Below, piece after piece: positions 33,462 to 44,222 of a stretch of DNA of 64,000 nt. The position numbers were made by a program, and so were the translations under genes. The notes under the pieces are model-generated. The model saw only the letters and a list, made by a program, of their open reading frames with translations. It did no database searches and was not told the origin of the DNA. Source of the stretch: Clostridia bacterium (GTDB lineage: Bacteria; Bacillota; Clostridia; Oscillospirales; CAG-272); assembly GCA_017508665.1 (NCBI GenBank), contig JAFVYL010000007.1, positions 1 through 64,000 of the forward strand, written 5' to 3'. Positions within the stretch are counted from its first letter, which is position 1. Each line of letters begins with the position of its first letter.

Positions 33462-35783
33462 TTATAATACAGGTGTAATTGTTATTTTACCGCCATGTGT
33501 TGTGAAGATAAGCAATCCATCGTCAGCGTTAGGTGTATACACTCCGAGGTCGCATCCGTCACATGTAATTCTCCACTCTCTGCTATCAAGTCCCGAGATG
33601 TAGCACTCGGTTTCTGACTCGGCGGTGGGTATATCGATGGCTGTCGCGGAGCTGATTAGCTCTCTGTCCTTTGCGAAGAGAATGGCTTTACCAAGTATGA
33701 GTGCGCCTGCGAGCTTGTCCGTGCTTATCTCCTGCGCTCTTATGCACTCGTCCGTGTTATCCGCATCTGTGACGTACATTATGCCGAGGAGCAGATCGGT
33801 CCTTGACGGGTGCTTCGGAGAAAATTCAATACGGTAGTCGGGATCGTTGGGGTCGTAGCTTGCCGGCTTGAAAATAGTGCTTTGTATAGTGTACTCAGCG
33901 CCGTTTCCGTCACCGAACACACTGACCGACATATCCGTAAGGAGTGATTGAGCTACAAGCTTTCCCGAATTTCTACCCTTGGTGTTTGTGACAATGACAA
34001 AGCCGTCATCGGTCACGGTGGGCTCGGTCATTGAATGTAAAAGTGTTGTTTTTTTGAAATTGGGGCTCTTTGAGGTGATGCGGTCGAAGGTGAGGAATAC
34101 CATCGGACATTTTTTATCGTCCGTCATCACTGAGATCATATGACGTGTCACCTCGTCTACGGTTTCCTCGTCGTATGCCTTTGTCATATCGCCCGCTATG
34201 TAGGAGTAACGGTAAGAGCCGTCCTTTAATCCGTAGCCCTTGCCGAGAATTTTCACTTGATTCATCGATGCGCACGTCATTGCGCTATCGAGTGTATAGG
34301 GTGCTATTATTCTCGTTATATCCTGCCTTAAGGATTGGCCTCCCGAGTATACGTGGTCGCGCCAGCCCCCCTCTACTATGAAGCCGGGATTGTATACGAG
34401 AATTGAGTTTGACGATATAGTCTGCCTTGTATATGCGGCGTGATGTCCTATACCGTGTGTAGTATAATAGCCCGAATCGGATGCTAACATACCCTTGTAA
34501 TATATCTGGAACGAGCCTGCTTCGGCATGAGAGTGACTTGCTGAGTAGAACTCCGGCATTGTCATATAGACCGCGGGAGCTGAACTGTCATTCCACGCGC
34601 CTCTTGCGAAAACGGCGCTGCCGGGGAACTCGGTTATCTTTACCGGAACTCTTCCCTCGAACGGATCTTTTGGCTCGAGGTCGGGATCGTTGAGTATCAG
34701 ATATCGCACCGCTGATACGTAGGTGTTGTCTATAGTCTTGTCAAAATCTGTAGCGTGATGGAAGTGATGATAGGAGAAGCCTTTAAGGGGCGCGTCTCCG
34801 AACATACACGATGCGAAGAAGCAGGATGAAAAATAGTCGATAAAGGTGGATGCCGCGACGTCGCCCATCTCAAAGACGTGTATTCTATCGTAGGTTAAGC
34901 CGGGCAGGGTAAAGTCCATAAAGGTGTTTGCTACAATATGGAGGTATTTTGAGTCGAACATCTCACATCGTCCATCGGTCATAGCAAGAATCAGGAACTG
35001 CGCGTCAAGAAGATTGCAGAAGCGGAACGGAGCGTAGTATGCGCCCTCCCAATGCTTCTCCGATCTTAACATAAAATTCTGTGCCGGTACGATATCGTTG
35101 TAGAGTCTGCCCGCGACGAATTCGTATATCTCGGGATGCTCGTCATAGACCGCGATACCGAGTGAAAGATAGCTGCGCAGTATCTGACATTCTACGGTGT
35201 GGTGGGCTATCGCGCCCTCCTTTGCGGGAGGACATCCGACCTCCATTCGCACGCCGAGGAGATTTATCGCGCCTCTAACTATCTGTTCCTTATCGGTATC
35301 ACTCATCAGAGGGTAGCACCAATCGTAGACACATGCCGCGACGTACATTGTGAGTCCGTAGGCACGGTAAGGATCGATCTCGATGTGCTCGGCTGTGAGT
35401 ATTGCATTTTTGATATTGTATATTGCCTGATAGCCGTACAACTCCTCGCCTGTCATAAGGTAGCGGAACGCTTTAGCCTCGATACGTGTTAAAAGCTCGA
35501 AGGTGTTTCCGTCATATTCGCCCGTCATTTCCTTCCTGTAATATTCAAGGTAGGATCTGTAGGCAGAGTCATTCTGCGGCTTTTCAAGATTTGACTTTAT
35601 TCTGTCGATGTTATATGAGGATACCATTACCCTCGGATGCTTGCCGACCTCGGGATACACAGGCGGCGGAGCAAAAGGAGATACGAATCTCTCAAGGACG
35701 GAACAGTCTCCGAAAAGTGAGTCGGAAAGACTGCTGTTGGCCTGTTTTACTTTTTCAATTTTCTCAGTTATTGCGTTAGACAT
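33462..35783 (-). CDS. Heparinase II/III-like polysaccharide lyase family protein, cytoplasmic
   Basis: A 773-residue protein with an all-alpha N-terminal toroid (about 100-400; HTVECQILRSYLSLGIA) and a C-terminal heparinase II/III beta-sandwich (SASHSHAEAGSFQIYYKG, with the typical His pair and Tyr). Lyases of this type cut uronic-acid-containing polysaccharides such as heparin, alginate or ulvan. No signal peptide is present, so the substrate would be an imported oligosaccharide. The start ATG at 35783 follows AAAGGAGATCATTG. No sugar importer is near. It lies between guaB and array 1. Confidence 0.82.
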   Translation of the reverse strand: MSNAITEKIEKVKQANSSLSDSLFGDCSVLERFVSPFAPPPVYPEVGKHPRVMVSSYNIDRIKSNLEKPQNDSAYRSYLEYYRKEMTGEYDGNTFELLTRIEAKAFRYLMTGEELYGYQAIYNIKNAILTAEHIEIDPYRAYGLTMYVAACVYDWCYPLMSDTDKEQIVRGAINLLGVRMEVGCPPAKEGAIAHHTVECQILRSYLSLGIAVYDEHPEIYEFVAGRLYNDIVPAQNFMLRSEKHWEGAYYAPFRFCNLLDAQFLILAMTDGRCEMFDSKYLHIVANTFMDFTLPGLTYDRIHVFEMGDVAASTFIDYFSSCFFASCMFGDAPLKGFSYHHFHHATDFDKTIDNTYVSAVRYLILNDPDLEPKDPFEGRVPVKITEFPGSAVFARGAWNDSSAPAVYMTMPEFYSASHSHAEAGSFQIYYKGMLASDSGYYTTHGIGHHAAYTRQTISSNSILVYNPGFIVEGGWRDHVYSGGQSLRQDITRIIAPYTLDSAMTCASMNQVKILGKGYGLKDGSYRYSYIAGDMTKAYDEETVDEVTRHMISVMTDDKKCPMVFLTFDRITSKSPNFKKTTLLHSMTEPTVTDDGFVIVTNTKGRNSGKLVAQSLLTDMSVSVFGDGNGAEYTIQSTIFKPASYDPNDPDYRIEFSPKHPSRTDLLLGIMYVTDADNTDECIRAQEISTDKLAGALILGKAILFAKDRELISSATAIDIPTAESETECYISGLDSREWRITCDGCDLGVYTPNADDGLLIFTTHGGKITITPVL

Positions 35784-35840
35784 CAATGATCTCCTTTGCT
35801 GTACGTAAGTTAACCGAAGAATTTCTCAAACTTCTTTTAA

Positions 35841-36290
35841 ATGAAGTCCTAAAACGAGTTTTAGGATGAAGTCACTGACGTGATGAAGTCCGCTATGCGG
35901 ATGAAGTCGAAAACTTGTGTTTTCGGTTGGGAATAGGCGGCAATGAAATCCCGAAAAATCGGGATGAAGTCACTGGCGTGATGAAGTCCGCTCCGCGGAT
36001 GAAGTCGAAAACTTATATTTTCGGTTGGGAATAGGCGGCAATGAAATCCCGAAAAATCGTGATGAAGTCACTGGCGTGATGAAGTCCGCTACGCGGATGA
36101 AGTCGAAAACTTGTGTTTTCGGTTGGAAATAAATCCACTTATCGCCGCGGCGACTTCATCCGAGCGAAGCGAGGACTTCATCTGCGGAGCAGATTTATTC
36201 CACCGTCAGGTGGATTTAATTGCATTTGCACGGCAGATTTATTCCACCGTCAGGTGGATTTAATTGCACTTGCGAGCAAGTGCCTCATTC
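35841..36290. repeat. Hairpin-repeat array 1 (ATGAAG-linked)
   Basis: An array of short hairpins separated by a constant ATGAAG linker and flanked by TC...GA, so that each stem begins at TC and ends at GA. It has ten ATGAAGTC and two ATGAAATC copies. Hairpin types recur in a set order within a 98-base unit (TCCC/GGGA, TCAC/GTGA, TCCGC/GCGGA, CGAAAA/TTTTCG). A tail carries two inverse copies (GACTTCAT), then a TCCACCGTCAGGTGGA hairpin twice and a CACTTGC/GCAAGTG hairpin. The array fills the gap between the lipoprotein gene stop and the heparinase-like gene. No gene is inside. Confidence 0.9.
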
Positions 36291-36355
36291 GACCGCCTTT
36301 TTCCGCTTTATCTACGTCGTCTACGAAAAAACGGTATCATAGTGGTATCAGCAAA

Positions 36356-36922
36356 TTACTGATAGAACTTATCAAATAATTCGTTGACTTTGTCTTCAGA
36401 TATTTGGGATTGAGTGATTTTAGCCTTGCCATTCTTCACCTGAATATCAATTTGCAAACCAAAATCCAAGTAATAAACGGTACGCTCATAATCGGTAGGT
36501 TTGAATGCATTTACATATTTAACAAGCGCCTTTGCTGCTTGCATAGTAATTTCATCGCTTTGAGAAGCGCCTATTTGAACAACCCCCATGCCATAAACGT
36601 TTAACATAACACTATGTCCATCGTTTGCGGTAGCGCGAATAACATAATTAAATGAGTTCTCATAGTTTTCAGAGGTTTCTGCCGGGCTTCCAAACGCTGT
36701 AAGCAATTTTCCCTCGACGATAGCGGCATCTTTTTGCGAGGACATTTCACCAAAATCCATTAAATAAGATCCACCGCTATATTCGGAAAAATCAAGTGAT
36801 TCAAAACTGAACTTCATAGTACTATCCTCCTCTTTTTCTCTATTACAACCGGTTAATGATGCGACGGTCATAAAAGCAACTAATAATATTAAGGCAATTT
36901 TTAATGTGAGTTTTCTTTTCAT
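36356..36922 (-). CDS. Lipoprotein of unknown function
   Basis: A 188-residue protein with a basic signal peptide and lipobox SLTGC (Cys26). The mature protein is small, mixed alpha/beta, acidic at first, with no family I recognise. It follows the IVP gene by 21 bases with no clear ribosome site, so it depends on coupling or a weak site. Base use differs little from its neighbours. It lies between the two repeat arrays with the IVP gene, so the pair could be the cargo of one inserted element. Confidence 0.7.
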   Translation of the reverse strand: MKRKLTLKIALILLVAFMTVASLTGCNREKEEDSTMKFSFESLDFSEYSGGSYLMDFGEMSSQKDAAIVEGKLLTAFGSPAETSENYENSFNYVIRATANDGHSVMLNVYGMGVVQIGASQSDEITMQAAKALVKYVNAFKPTDYERTVYYLDFGLQIDIQVKNGKAKITQSQISEDKVNELFDKFYQ

Positions 36923-36943
36923 AATGTTATCATTTAAATTAAA

Positions 36944-37282
36944 TCATTTTTTTAGTGTTGTAACAGACGAAACGAGCATACGGCGGAGTTCGCCGCAGTC
37001 ATGCAAGAGCTTTTTGACTTTGATTTCATCTGTTATTTTTGCTTTAACGAAGAGCTCGAGCCAATACTCTGTTTCGTAGCATTCCTTTAAAGCAATTTGG
37101 AGTTTGGAAAGAAAGTCTGCTTTGCTTTGAGCATAATTTGACTCTCTAATGTTTGCACCGATGCTTGTGGCGGAACGCTCAAACTGGTTTTTGAGGGAGT
37201 AATGACCTTCAATTAGGTTTGTGAGTTCCAAGGCATTTACGGAGAAAAGCATTGACAAGTCTGCAAGTTTGTTTTCTCTCAT
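36944..37282 (-). CDS. Four-helix-bundle protein of the 23S rRNA intervening-sequence (IVP/S23) family
   Basis: A 112-residue four-helix protein. The family signature is clear: QFERSATSIGANIRES, then ADFLSKLQIALKECYETEYWLEL. Members were found as ORFs in 23S rRNA intervening sequences; the diversity-generating retroelement helper Avd is the same fold and binds RNA or the reverse transcriptase. No reverse transcriptase or rRNA is in this window. The start follows AAGGAG. Array 2 begins 16 bases upstream of the start codon, so the mRNA leader would be the array's complement. A nucleic-acid-binding partner of the array is an attractive, untested idea. Confidence 0.88.
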   Translation of the reverse strand: MRENKLADLSMLFSVNALELTNLIEGHYSLKNQFERSATSIGANIRESNYAQSKADFLSKLQIALKECYETEYWLELFVKAKITDEIKVKKLLHDCGELRRMLVSSVTTLKK

Positions 37283-37298
37283 ATGATACTCCTTTTTA

Positions 37299-37803
37299 AT
37301 GAAGTCCTAAAACGAGTTTTAGGATGAAGTCACTTACGTGATGAAGTCCGCTACGCGGATGAAGTCGAAAACTTATATTTTTGGTTGGGAATGGGCGGCA
37401 ATGAAATCCCGAAAAACCGGGATGAAGTCACTGGCGTGATGAAGTCCGCTATGCGGATGAAGTCGAAAACTTGCGTTTTCGGTTGGGATTAGGCGGCAAT
37501 GAAATCCCGAAAAATCGGGATGAAGTCACTGGCGTGATGAAGTCCGCTTCGCGGATGAAGTCGAAAACTTGCGTTTTCGGTTGGAAATAGGCGGCAATGA
37601 AATCCCGAAAAATCGGGATGAAGTCACTGGCGTGATGAAGTCCGCTCCGCGGATGAAGTCGAAAACTTGCGTTTTCGGTTGGAATTAAATCCACTTATCG
37701 CCGAGGCGACTTCATCCGAGCTTTAGCGAGGACTTCATCTGCGGAGCAGATTTATTCCACCGTCAGGTGGATTTAATTGCACTTGCGAGCAAGTGCCTCA
37801 TTC
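37299..37803. repeat. Hairpin-repeat array 2 (ATGAAG-linked)
   Basis: Same architecture as array 1, with one more 98-base unit: thirteen ATGAAGTC and three ATGAAATC copies. Unit starts at 37383 and 37481 show the exact 98-base period. Loops vary (TAT, TAC, TTC, TCC in the CCGC-GCGG hairpin) while stems stay paired. The tail is the same (two GACTTCAT copies, CCACC/GGTGG and ACTTGC/GCAAGT hairpins) and its last bases overlap the guaA stop codon. It lies between the guaA stop and the IVP start. Confidence 0.92.
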
Positions 37804-38799
37804 CCATTCGATCGTTCCCGTAGGCTTAGGAGTCAGGTCGTAAAGAACTCTGTTGATTCCATCGACCTCGGTAACGATTCTGTTTACTATTTTATGAAGC
37901 ACGGGGTAGGGGATTTCCTCCACGGTTGCGCTCATGGCATCGGTTGTATTAACTGCGCGAATGATTGCGGGCCAACCCTCGTAGCGGCTCTCATCCTTTA
38001 CTCCGACACTCTTTATATCGGGGATAGCGATAAAGTACTGCCATACTTTCTCGGCAAGGCCGCACTTATCAAACTCGTCGCGCAGAATGGCATCTGCTTC
38101 GCGGAGAGCCTCGAGTCTGTCACGTGTGATAGCTCCGAGACATCTTACACCGAGGCCGGGGCCGGGGAAGGGCTGACGGTAGACCATACCGTGCGGCAGG
38201 CCGAGTGCCTCGCCTACAACTCTTACCTCGTCCTTGAAGAGAAGCTTCAAGGGCTCGACGAGCTCAAATTGAAGATCCTCGGGCAGTCCGCCCACGTTGT
38301 GGTGTGATTTGACCGCCTTTTTACCCTCTGCCTGCTTTATGCTCTCGAGGATGTCGGGGTAGATAGTGCCCTGAGCGAGGAAAGAGATACCCTCAAGCTT
38401 GGATGCCTCTTCACTAAAGACGTTTATAAACTCAGCGCCTATGATCTTTCTCTTCTTCTCGGGATCTGATACACCCTTGAGAAGATCGAGGAAACGGTCG
38501 CTCGCATCAACGTATATGAGATTGGCATCAAGCTGATTTCTGAACACCTCGATAACCGCCTCGCTCTCACCCTTACGCATAAGGCCGTGATTGACGTGCA
38601 CGGATACGAGCTGACGGCCGATAGCCTTTATGAGCAGGGCGGCAACGACAGAGCTGTCGACACCTCCGGAGAGGGCGAGGAGCACCTTTTTGTCACCTAC
38701 CTGACGGCGTACAAGCTCAACTTGCTCGGCTATAAAAGCATCTGCAAGTGCGCGAGTAGTAATGCGAGTCATATTTTCAGGTCTTATATTAGAATTCAT
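37798..38799 (-). CDS. guaA: GMP synthase, ATP-pyrophosphatase subunit without glutaminase domain
   Basis: A 333-residue protein covering only the C-terminal part of GMP synthase: PP-loop LALSGGVDSSVVAAL near 42-56, the FPGPGLGVR lid and the dimerisation tail ending in PTGTIEW. The usual N-terminal glutamine amidotransferase domain (about 190 residues) is missing, as in the two-subunit enzymes of archaea. No separate glutaminase gene is in the window. It needs free ammonia or a partner encoded elsewhere. It turns XMP into GMP. The stop overlaps the right end of array 2. Confidence 0.93.
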   Translation of the reverse strand: MNSNIRPENMTRITTRALADAFIAEQVELVRRQVGDKKVLLALSGGVDSSVVAALLIKAIGRQLVSVHVNHGLMRKGESEAVIEVFRNQLDANLIYVDASDRFLDLLKGVSDPEKKRKIIGAEFINVFSEEASKLEGISFLAQGTIYPDILESIKQAEGKKAVKSHHNVGGLPEDLQFELVEPLKLLFKDEVRVVGEALGLPHGMVYRQPFPGPGLGVRCLGAITRDRLEALREADAILRDEFDKCGLAEKVWQYFIAIPDIKSVGVKDESRYEGWPAIIRAVNTTDAMSATVEEIPYPVLHKIVNRIVTEVDGINRVLYDLTPKPTGTIEWE

Positions 38800-38835
38800 A
38801 TTTAACCTCTTAAAGATGTAATTGTAAATTTTAGT

Positions 38836-40509
38836 TTAGAAAAGACCGCTTATCTTTCCGTTTTCATCTACGTCAATTCTCTCAGCCGCAGGAACTTTAG
38901 GGAGTCCGGGCATTGTCATTATATTACCTGTAAGAGCTACGATGAAGCCTGCGCCGGCGGACACCTTTATCTTTCTTACAGTTACGGTAAAGCCACTTGG
39001 CGCACCGAGCTTTGTCGCATCGTCGGAGAAGCTGTACTGTGTCTTAGCCATACAAACGGGGAGATCTCCGTAGCCGAGGGACGTGAGTCTGTCTATCTCG
39101 GCCTTTGCCTCATCGGTGAAGCTGACACCCTCACCGCCGTAGACCTTTTTAACTATTGCATCGATCTTTTCCTCAATGGACGTGCCGAGCTCATAGCTGT
39201 AGGTAAAGCCGTTTTCCTCATCGCAGAGTCGGACTACTTCTTCAGCAAGCTCAATGCCGCCCTTACCGCCCTCTGCCCATACGGTAGAGAGACGGACGTT
39301 TACACCGAGCTCACGGCATTTTTCAATAACGAGTCCGATTTCCGCATCGGTATCGGTAGGGAAGCGGTTTACCGCTACTACACAGGGAAGCTTATATACG
39401 TTTTTAATATTGGATACGTGGCGCAGAAGATTTGGAAGACCTGCCTCGAGAGCCTCGAGATTTTCCTCTGCAAGCTCTGTCTTTGCTACACCTCCGTGGA
39501 GCTTGAGAGCTCTTACTGTAGCTACAACTACTACCGCATCCGGCTTAATACCTGCCATACGGCACTTGATGTCGAGGAACTTTTCAGCTCCGAGATCTGC
39601 TCCGAAGCCTGCCTCGGTTACCGTGTAATCCGCGAGCTTCATCGCCATTCTTGTTGCAATTACGGAATTGCAGCCGTGCGCTATATTTGCGAAAGGGCCG
39701 CCGTGTACGAAGGCGGGAGTGCCCTCGAGAGTCTGCACGAGATTAGGCTTCAAGGCATCCTTGAGCAGTGCTGTCATAGCACCGACCGCACCGAGCTGAC
39801 CTGCGGTTACGGGCTTATCGTCATGCGTGTATGCAACTACTATTCTCGAAAGTCTTTCCTTAAGGTCGGTGATGGAGCTTGCCAGACAGAACACTGCCAT
39901 TATCTCGGATGCGACAGTAATATCGTATCCGTCGTCACGGGGCGTGCCGTTTTTCTCGCCGCCAAGACCTATCTTGATGAATCGGAGCTGACGGTCGTTC
40001 ATATCGACACATCTCTTCCAGGTTATCTTTTCAAGGTCGATACCGAGGGCGTTGCCCTGGTGAATATGGTTGTCAAGCATGGCGGCAAGAAGATTGTTTG
40101 CCGCGCCGATAGCATGGAAATCACCGGTGAAGTGGAGGTTGATATCCTCCATGGGTACTACCTGAGCGTATCCACCGCCTGCCGCACCGCCCTTTATACC
40201 GAATACCGGGCCGAGGGAGGGCTCACGCAGAGCTACCGCACACTTTTTGCCGAGCCTTGTCAGACCGTCTGCAAGACCGATCGTCGTGGTGGTCTTACCT
40301 TCTCCTGCCGCGGTAGGGGTGATTGCGGTAACAAGAATAAGCTTTCCGTTATTTCTTTCCGAGTCGGAGAGGAGCTTATAATCCACCTTTGCCTTATACT
40401 TGCCGTACTGTTCAATATATTCGTCAGAGATACCGAGCTTAGCCGCTATCTCGCCGATTCTTTTCATCTCGCAATTCTGCGCGATTTCTATGTCGGATAA
40501 AAACGCCAT
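38836..40509 (-). CDS. fhs: Formate-tetrahydrofolate ligase
   Basis: A 557-residue formyltetrahydrofolate synthetase with ATP loop [13 protein letters not shown], folate pocket [21 protein letters not shown] and C-terminal [13 protein letters not shown]. It makes 10-formyl-THF from formate, ATP and THF. In this operon its product feeds the two formyl-transfer steps (PurN and the AICAR transformylase), explaining why it is under purine control. The start follows AAGGAGAAAACAA, 11 bases after purL. Confidence 0.96.
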   Translation of the reverse strand: MAFLSDIEIAQNCEMKRIGEIAAKLGISDEYIEQYGKYKAKVDYKLLSDSERNNGKLILVTAITPTAAGEGKTTTTIGLADGLTRLGKKCAVALREPSLGPVFGIKGGAAGGGYAQVVPMEDINLHFTGDFHAIGAANNLLAAMLDNHIHQGNALGIDLEKITWKRCVDMNDRQLRFIKIGLGGEKNGTPRDDGYDITVASEIMAVFCLASSITDLKERLSRIVVAYTHDDKPVTAGQLGAVGAMTALLKDALKPNLVQTLEGTPAFVHGGPFANIAHGCNSVIATRMAMKLADYTVTEAGFGADLGAEKFLDIKCRMAGIKPDAVVVVATVRALKLHGGVAKTELAEENLEALEAGLPNLLRHVSNIKNVYKLPCVVAVNRFPTDTDAEIGLVIEKCRELGVNVRLSTVWAEGGKGGIELAEEVVRLCDEENGFTYSYELGTSIEEKIDAIVKKVYGGEGVSFTDEAKAEIDRLTSLGYGDLPVCMAKTQYSFSDDATKLGAPSGFTVTVRKIKVSAGAGFIVALTGNIMTMPGLPKVPAAERIDVDENGKISGLF

Positions 40510-40520
40510 TTGTTTTCTCC

Positions 40521-43500
40521 TTATCTGTTAAAGTATTTTACAGCTGATTCAAACAGCTTCATATCGTACTCACCCATAACGTTTCTGTAAAGATTGTTGC
40601 CGATTCTCTCACTGTGTCCCATTTTTCCGAGCACACGTCCGTCGGGAGAGGTGATTCCCTCAATAGCGAACACCGAGCCGTTGGGGTTGTACGCGGTATC
40701 CATCGAAGGCTTGCCGTCAAGGTCAACGTACTGTGTCGCGATCTGACCGCTTTCGGCAAGCTTCATAGCGAAAGCCTCGTCGCAAAGGAATCTGCCTTCA
40801 CCGTGTGAGATCGGTACGGTATAGATCTGTCCGACCTCTGTGCCGGCAAGCCAGGGCGAGTTGTTTGTGCATACTCTCGTCCTTACCATCTTCGACTGGT
40901 GACGTCCTATTACGTTATGCGCAAGGGTAGGACAGGAGGCATCCGTGTCAATTATTTTACCGAACGGAACGAGTCCGAGCTTTATAAGAGCCTGGAATCC
41001 GTTACATATACCGAGCATAAGACCGTCGCGGCTGTCGAGCAGCTTTCCGACCTCTTCCTTGATCTCGGGGTTTCTGAAGAATGCCGTGATGAATTTTGCA
41101 GAGCCGTCGGGCTCGTCACCGCCGGAGAATCCTCCGGGAATGAATATCATCTGTGACTCGGAGATCTTCCTTGCGACCGTCTGTACGCTTCTCGCTACGT
41201 CGTCGGGGGTAAGATTTTTGATTACCGTAATATCCGCCTCAGCACCCGCGCGCTCAACCGCTCTTGCAGAATCGTATTCACAGTTTGTGCCGGGGAATAC
41301 CGGTATCAGTACTTTAGGTCTTGCACTCATTATACGGGGGGTTGGCACCTTGCCTTTATTGTATGCAAAGGTAGGTACGTCGCTCTCCTTAGCCTTTGCA
41401 ACCGTGGGATATACTCCCTCAAGGGTTGCGCTGTTCAGAGCCGCAAGCTCCTCTACCGTCTCTGATTCGTTATCGATAACGATTACCGCTTCAGCGGTGG
41501 TTTCGCCTATTTTAGTCGCGTATTTGCAGTCTATTTCCCGGTCGAGCTCCGCTACGATAAAGTCGAACATCATGGTGTTATACCAGTTATCCTTGACAAC
41601 ACCGGGTATCGCCTTGAAGCCTATTTCGTTGCCAAAGGACATTTTCATTACCGCCTCGGCAAGACCGTTTTCAACCGCCCATGCCGCCTTTACGTTACCC
41701 CTCTCAGACCACTTGTGGAAGCATTCCCATGCCGCCTTGGTGCTGTCAGCACCGAATGACTTGGGCGCAAAGAGATACACGGGGTGGCCCGATTCCTTGA
41801 ATTCGGGAGAAATGACCTTATCTGCCTTGATAGGAGCTATGGCAAAGGAAATGAGGGTAGGGGGAACGTCCTTATCAAGGAACGTGCCGGACATAGAGTC
41901 CTTGCCACCTATTGCCGCAACGCCAAGCTCGAGCTGAGCATCCATAGCACCGAGGAGCGCCGCAAACGGCTTGCCCCAACGGGTGGGCTCGTTTCTGAGT
42001 CTCTCAAAGAATTCCTGGAGAGTGAGATATGCGTCTTTATAGTCAGCACCTGCCGCTACGATCTTTGCGACCGAATTATATACGGCCGCGTGAGCACCCG
42101 TGTAGGTGTCTATGCTCATAACGTCGGCATCAAAGCCCCACGCCATAACGCTCGCGGTGGTGGTAGTCTGATCGGGGAGAGTGGGGAGGAGAGCCGCCAT
42201 TGACTGAGCGGGTGTCCTCTGAGTTTTGCCGCCGAAGGGCATAAGCACCGAGCCTGCACCGATAGAGCCGTCAAATCTTTCCACGAGTCCCTTACGGCTT
42301 GCGGTTTTGAGGTGGGATGCCATATCACGAAGATCCTTGTAGAGCGCCTTTGAGAATACTGAGAGGTCCTTTGCCTTTACTTTTACCTCGGTGTGCTTGC
42401 TTGCGCCGTTGGTGTTGAGGAATTCGCGGGAGAGATCGGCTATAGTCTGTCCTCTCCAGGACATTACCATTCGCGCTTCGTCTGTTACGGTGGCAACTAT
42501 GTATGCCTCTAAGTTTTCCTTTTCCGCAAGCGCGATGAAGCTTTGCGCATCCTTTTCTTCGACTACGACCGCCATTCTCTCCTGAGATTCGGAGATAGCT
42601 AACTCCGTGCCGTCAAGACCGTCGTACTTTTTGCGGACGGCATCAAGATTGATGGAAAGACCGTCGGCAAGCTCGCCTACGGCTACGGAAACACCGCCTG
42701 CGCCAAAGTCGTTGCAGCGCTTGATAAGGCGTGTTACCTCGGGGTTTCTGAAGAGCCTTTGTATCTTTCTTTCCTCGGGGGCATTTCCTTTCTGTACCTC
42801 GGATGCCATCGTGGTAAGTGACTTCATATTATGTGTTTTGGAAGATCCCGTCGCACCGCCGATACCGTCACGGCCTGTTCTTCCGCCGAGAAGTATAACT
42901 ACGTCACCGGCCTCGGGACGTTCTCTGCGCACGTTATATGCCGGCGCTGCGGCAACTACCGCACCGCACTCAAGACGCTTTGCGACGTATCCGTCGTGGT
43001 ATATCTCGGCTACGTGTCCGGTTGCCAGACCTATCTGATTTCCGTAGGAGGAATATCCGGCAGCCGCAGTCTGACATATTTTTCTTTGAGGCAGCTTGCC
43101 TGCGAGGGTGTCACCAAGAGGAACTCTCGGATCTGCCGCACCGGTCACGCGCATCGACTGATGAACGTACGCGCGTCCCGAGAGGGGATCTCGTATACAA
43201 CCGCCGATACAGGTAGCCGCGCCGCCAAAGGGCTCGATCTCTGTGGGGTGGTTGTGAGTTTCGTTCTTGAACATAAGGAGGAAGTCCTCCTCTTTGCCGT
43301 TTATGTCGGCGCTGACGTGAATGGAGCAGGCGTTTATCTCCTCGCTTTCGTCGAGCTCGGGGAGTTCGCCTCGCTTTTTGAGTACCTTTACGGCAATAGT
43401 AGCGATATCCATCAGGGTTTGGGGACGCTTTGCCGCCTTTTCCTCTCCGTATACCTCGACTCTTGAGGCGAGGTATCTCCCGTAAGCTTCGGCAACGGCC

Positions 43501-44219
43501 GTGTCATCTATTTTTACGTTGTCGATATGAGTAGAGAAGGTGGTGTGACGGCAGTGGTCAGACCAATAGGTATCGACAACTCTGATTTCTGTAATTGTAG
43601 GATCTCTCTTTTCCTCATCTCTGAAGTATCTCTGAAGGAATTTGAGATCGTCTATATCCATAGCAAGACCGAGCTTGTCCAAGAGAGCAGACATTCCCGC
43701 ATCGTCAAGGCTGATAAAGCCCTCGACGGTTGCTACGGTTTCGGGTATTGCATAATCGATAGCCAATGTTTCGGGCTTACCGAGAGATGCTTCGCGGCTT
43801 TCAACCGCGTTTATAACGTATTTTTTAACTTCGTTAACGTCGTCCTCGGTGATATTTCCCGTGAGGACGTAGACCTTTGCGGTGCGTATTATCGGACGCT
43901 CACCGCAGGATATTATCTGTATGCACTGAGCCGCAGAGTCTGCTCTTTGGTCGTACTGACCGGGGAGATATTCAACGGCAAAGACCTTGCCGCCGTCGGC
44001 ATCAAGCTCAGTGCTTACTATATCAAGCTGAGGCTCGGAGAAAACCGTTCCTACAGTCTTTTCGAAAAGCTCCTCATCTATATTTTCGACGTCGTAGCGG
44101 TTGAGTATGCGGACGTTCTCAAGCCCCTTGATGCCTACAAGTCCGCGGAGCTCTCCGAGGAGAGCCTTTGCCTCGTGAGCAAGTCCGTTTCTTTTTTCTA
44201 CGTATATTCTGTAAACCAT
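40521..44219 (-). CDS. purL: Phosphoribosylformylglycinamidine synthase, single-chain
   Basis: A 1232-residue single-chain FGAM synthase. The synthase part has the [18 protein letters not shown] and GGKDSM motifs, and the C-terminal glutamine amidotransferase has the nucleophile Cys in GICNGFQ and the HGEGRF His/Glu. Unlike the PurF and GuaA of this operon it keeps an intact glutaminase. It makes FGAM from FGAR, glutamine and ATP. Its stop is followed closely by fhs and it starts 3 bases after purD. Confidence 0.95.
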   Translation of the reverse strand: MVYRIYVEKRNGLAHEAKALLGELRGLVGIKGLENVRILNRYDVENIDEELFEKTVGTVFSEPQLDIVSTELDADGGKVFAVEYLPGQYDQRADSAAQCIQIISCGERPIIRTAKVYVLTGNITEDDVNEVKKYVINAVESREASLGKPETLAIDYAIPETVATVEGFISLDDAGMSALLDKLGLAMDIDDLKFLQRYFRDEEKRDPTITEIRVVDTYWSDHCRHTTFSTHIDNVKIDDTAVAEAYGRYLASRVEVYGEEKAAKRPQTLMDIATIAVKVLKKRGELPELDESEEINACSIHVSADINGKEEDFLLMFKNETHNHPTEIEPFGGAATCIGGCIRDPLSGRAYVHQSMRVTGAADPRVPLGDTLAGKLPQRKICQTAAAGYSSYGNQIGLATGHVAEIYHDGYVAKRLECGAVVAAAPAYNVRRERPEAGDVVILLGGRTGRDGIGGATGSSKTHNMKSLTTMASEVQKGNAPEERKIQRLFRNPEVTRLIKRCNDFGAGGVSVAVGELADGLSINLDAVRKKYDGLDGTELAISESQERMAVVVEEKDAQSFIALAEKENLEAYIVATVTDEARMVMSWRGQTIADLSREFLNTNGASKHTEVKVKAKDLSVFSKALYKDLRDMASHLKTASRKGLVERFDGSIGAGSVLMPFGGKTQRTPAQSMAALLPTLPDQTTTTASVMAWGFDADVMSIDTYTGAHAAVYNSVAKIVAAGADYKDAYLTLQEFFERLRNEPTRWGKPFAALLGAMDAQLELGVAAIGGKDSMSGTFLDKDVPPTLISFAIAPIKADKVISPEFKESGHPVYLFAPKSFGADSTKAAWECFHKWSERGNVKAAWAVENGLAEAVMKMSFGNEIGFKAIPGVVKDNWYNTMMFDFIVAELDREIDCKYATKIGETTAEAVIVIDNESETVEELAALNSATLEGVYPTVAKAKESDVPTFAYNKGKVPTPRIMSARPKVLIPVFPGTNCEYDSARAVERAGAEADITVIKNLTPDDVARSVQTVARKISESQMIFIPGGFSGGDEPDGSAKFITAFFRNPEIKEEVGKLLDSRDGLMLGICNGFQALIKLGLVPFGKIIDTDASCPTLAHNVIGRHQSKMVRTRVCTNNSPWLAGTEVGQIYTVPISHGEGRFLCDEAFAMKLAESGQIATQYVDLDGKPSMDTAYNPNGSVFAIEGITSPDGRVLGKMGHSERIGNNLYRNVMGEYDMKLFESAVKYFNR

Positions 44220-44222
44220 GTC

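Noticed and set aside
36944..37282. Diversity-generating retroelement (Avd-like protein)
   Set aside because: No reverse transcriptase, template or variable repeat is seen; the protein fits the broader IVP family.
37299..37803. CRISPR-like array
   Set aside because: Repeats are 6-8 bases, spacers are themselves palindromic and recur between units, and no cas gene is present.
40899..43466. Plus-strand ORFs of 200-330 residues within purL
   Set aside because: Shadows of purL; low-complexity composition and no ribosome sites.
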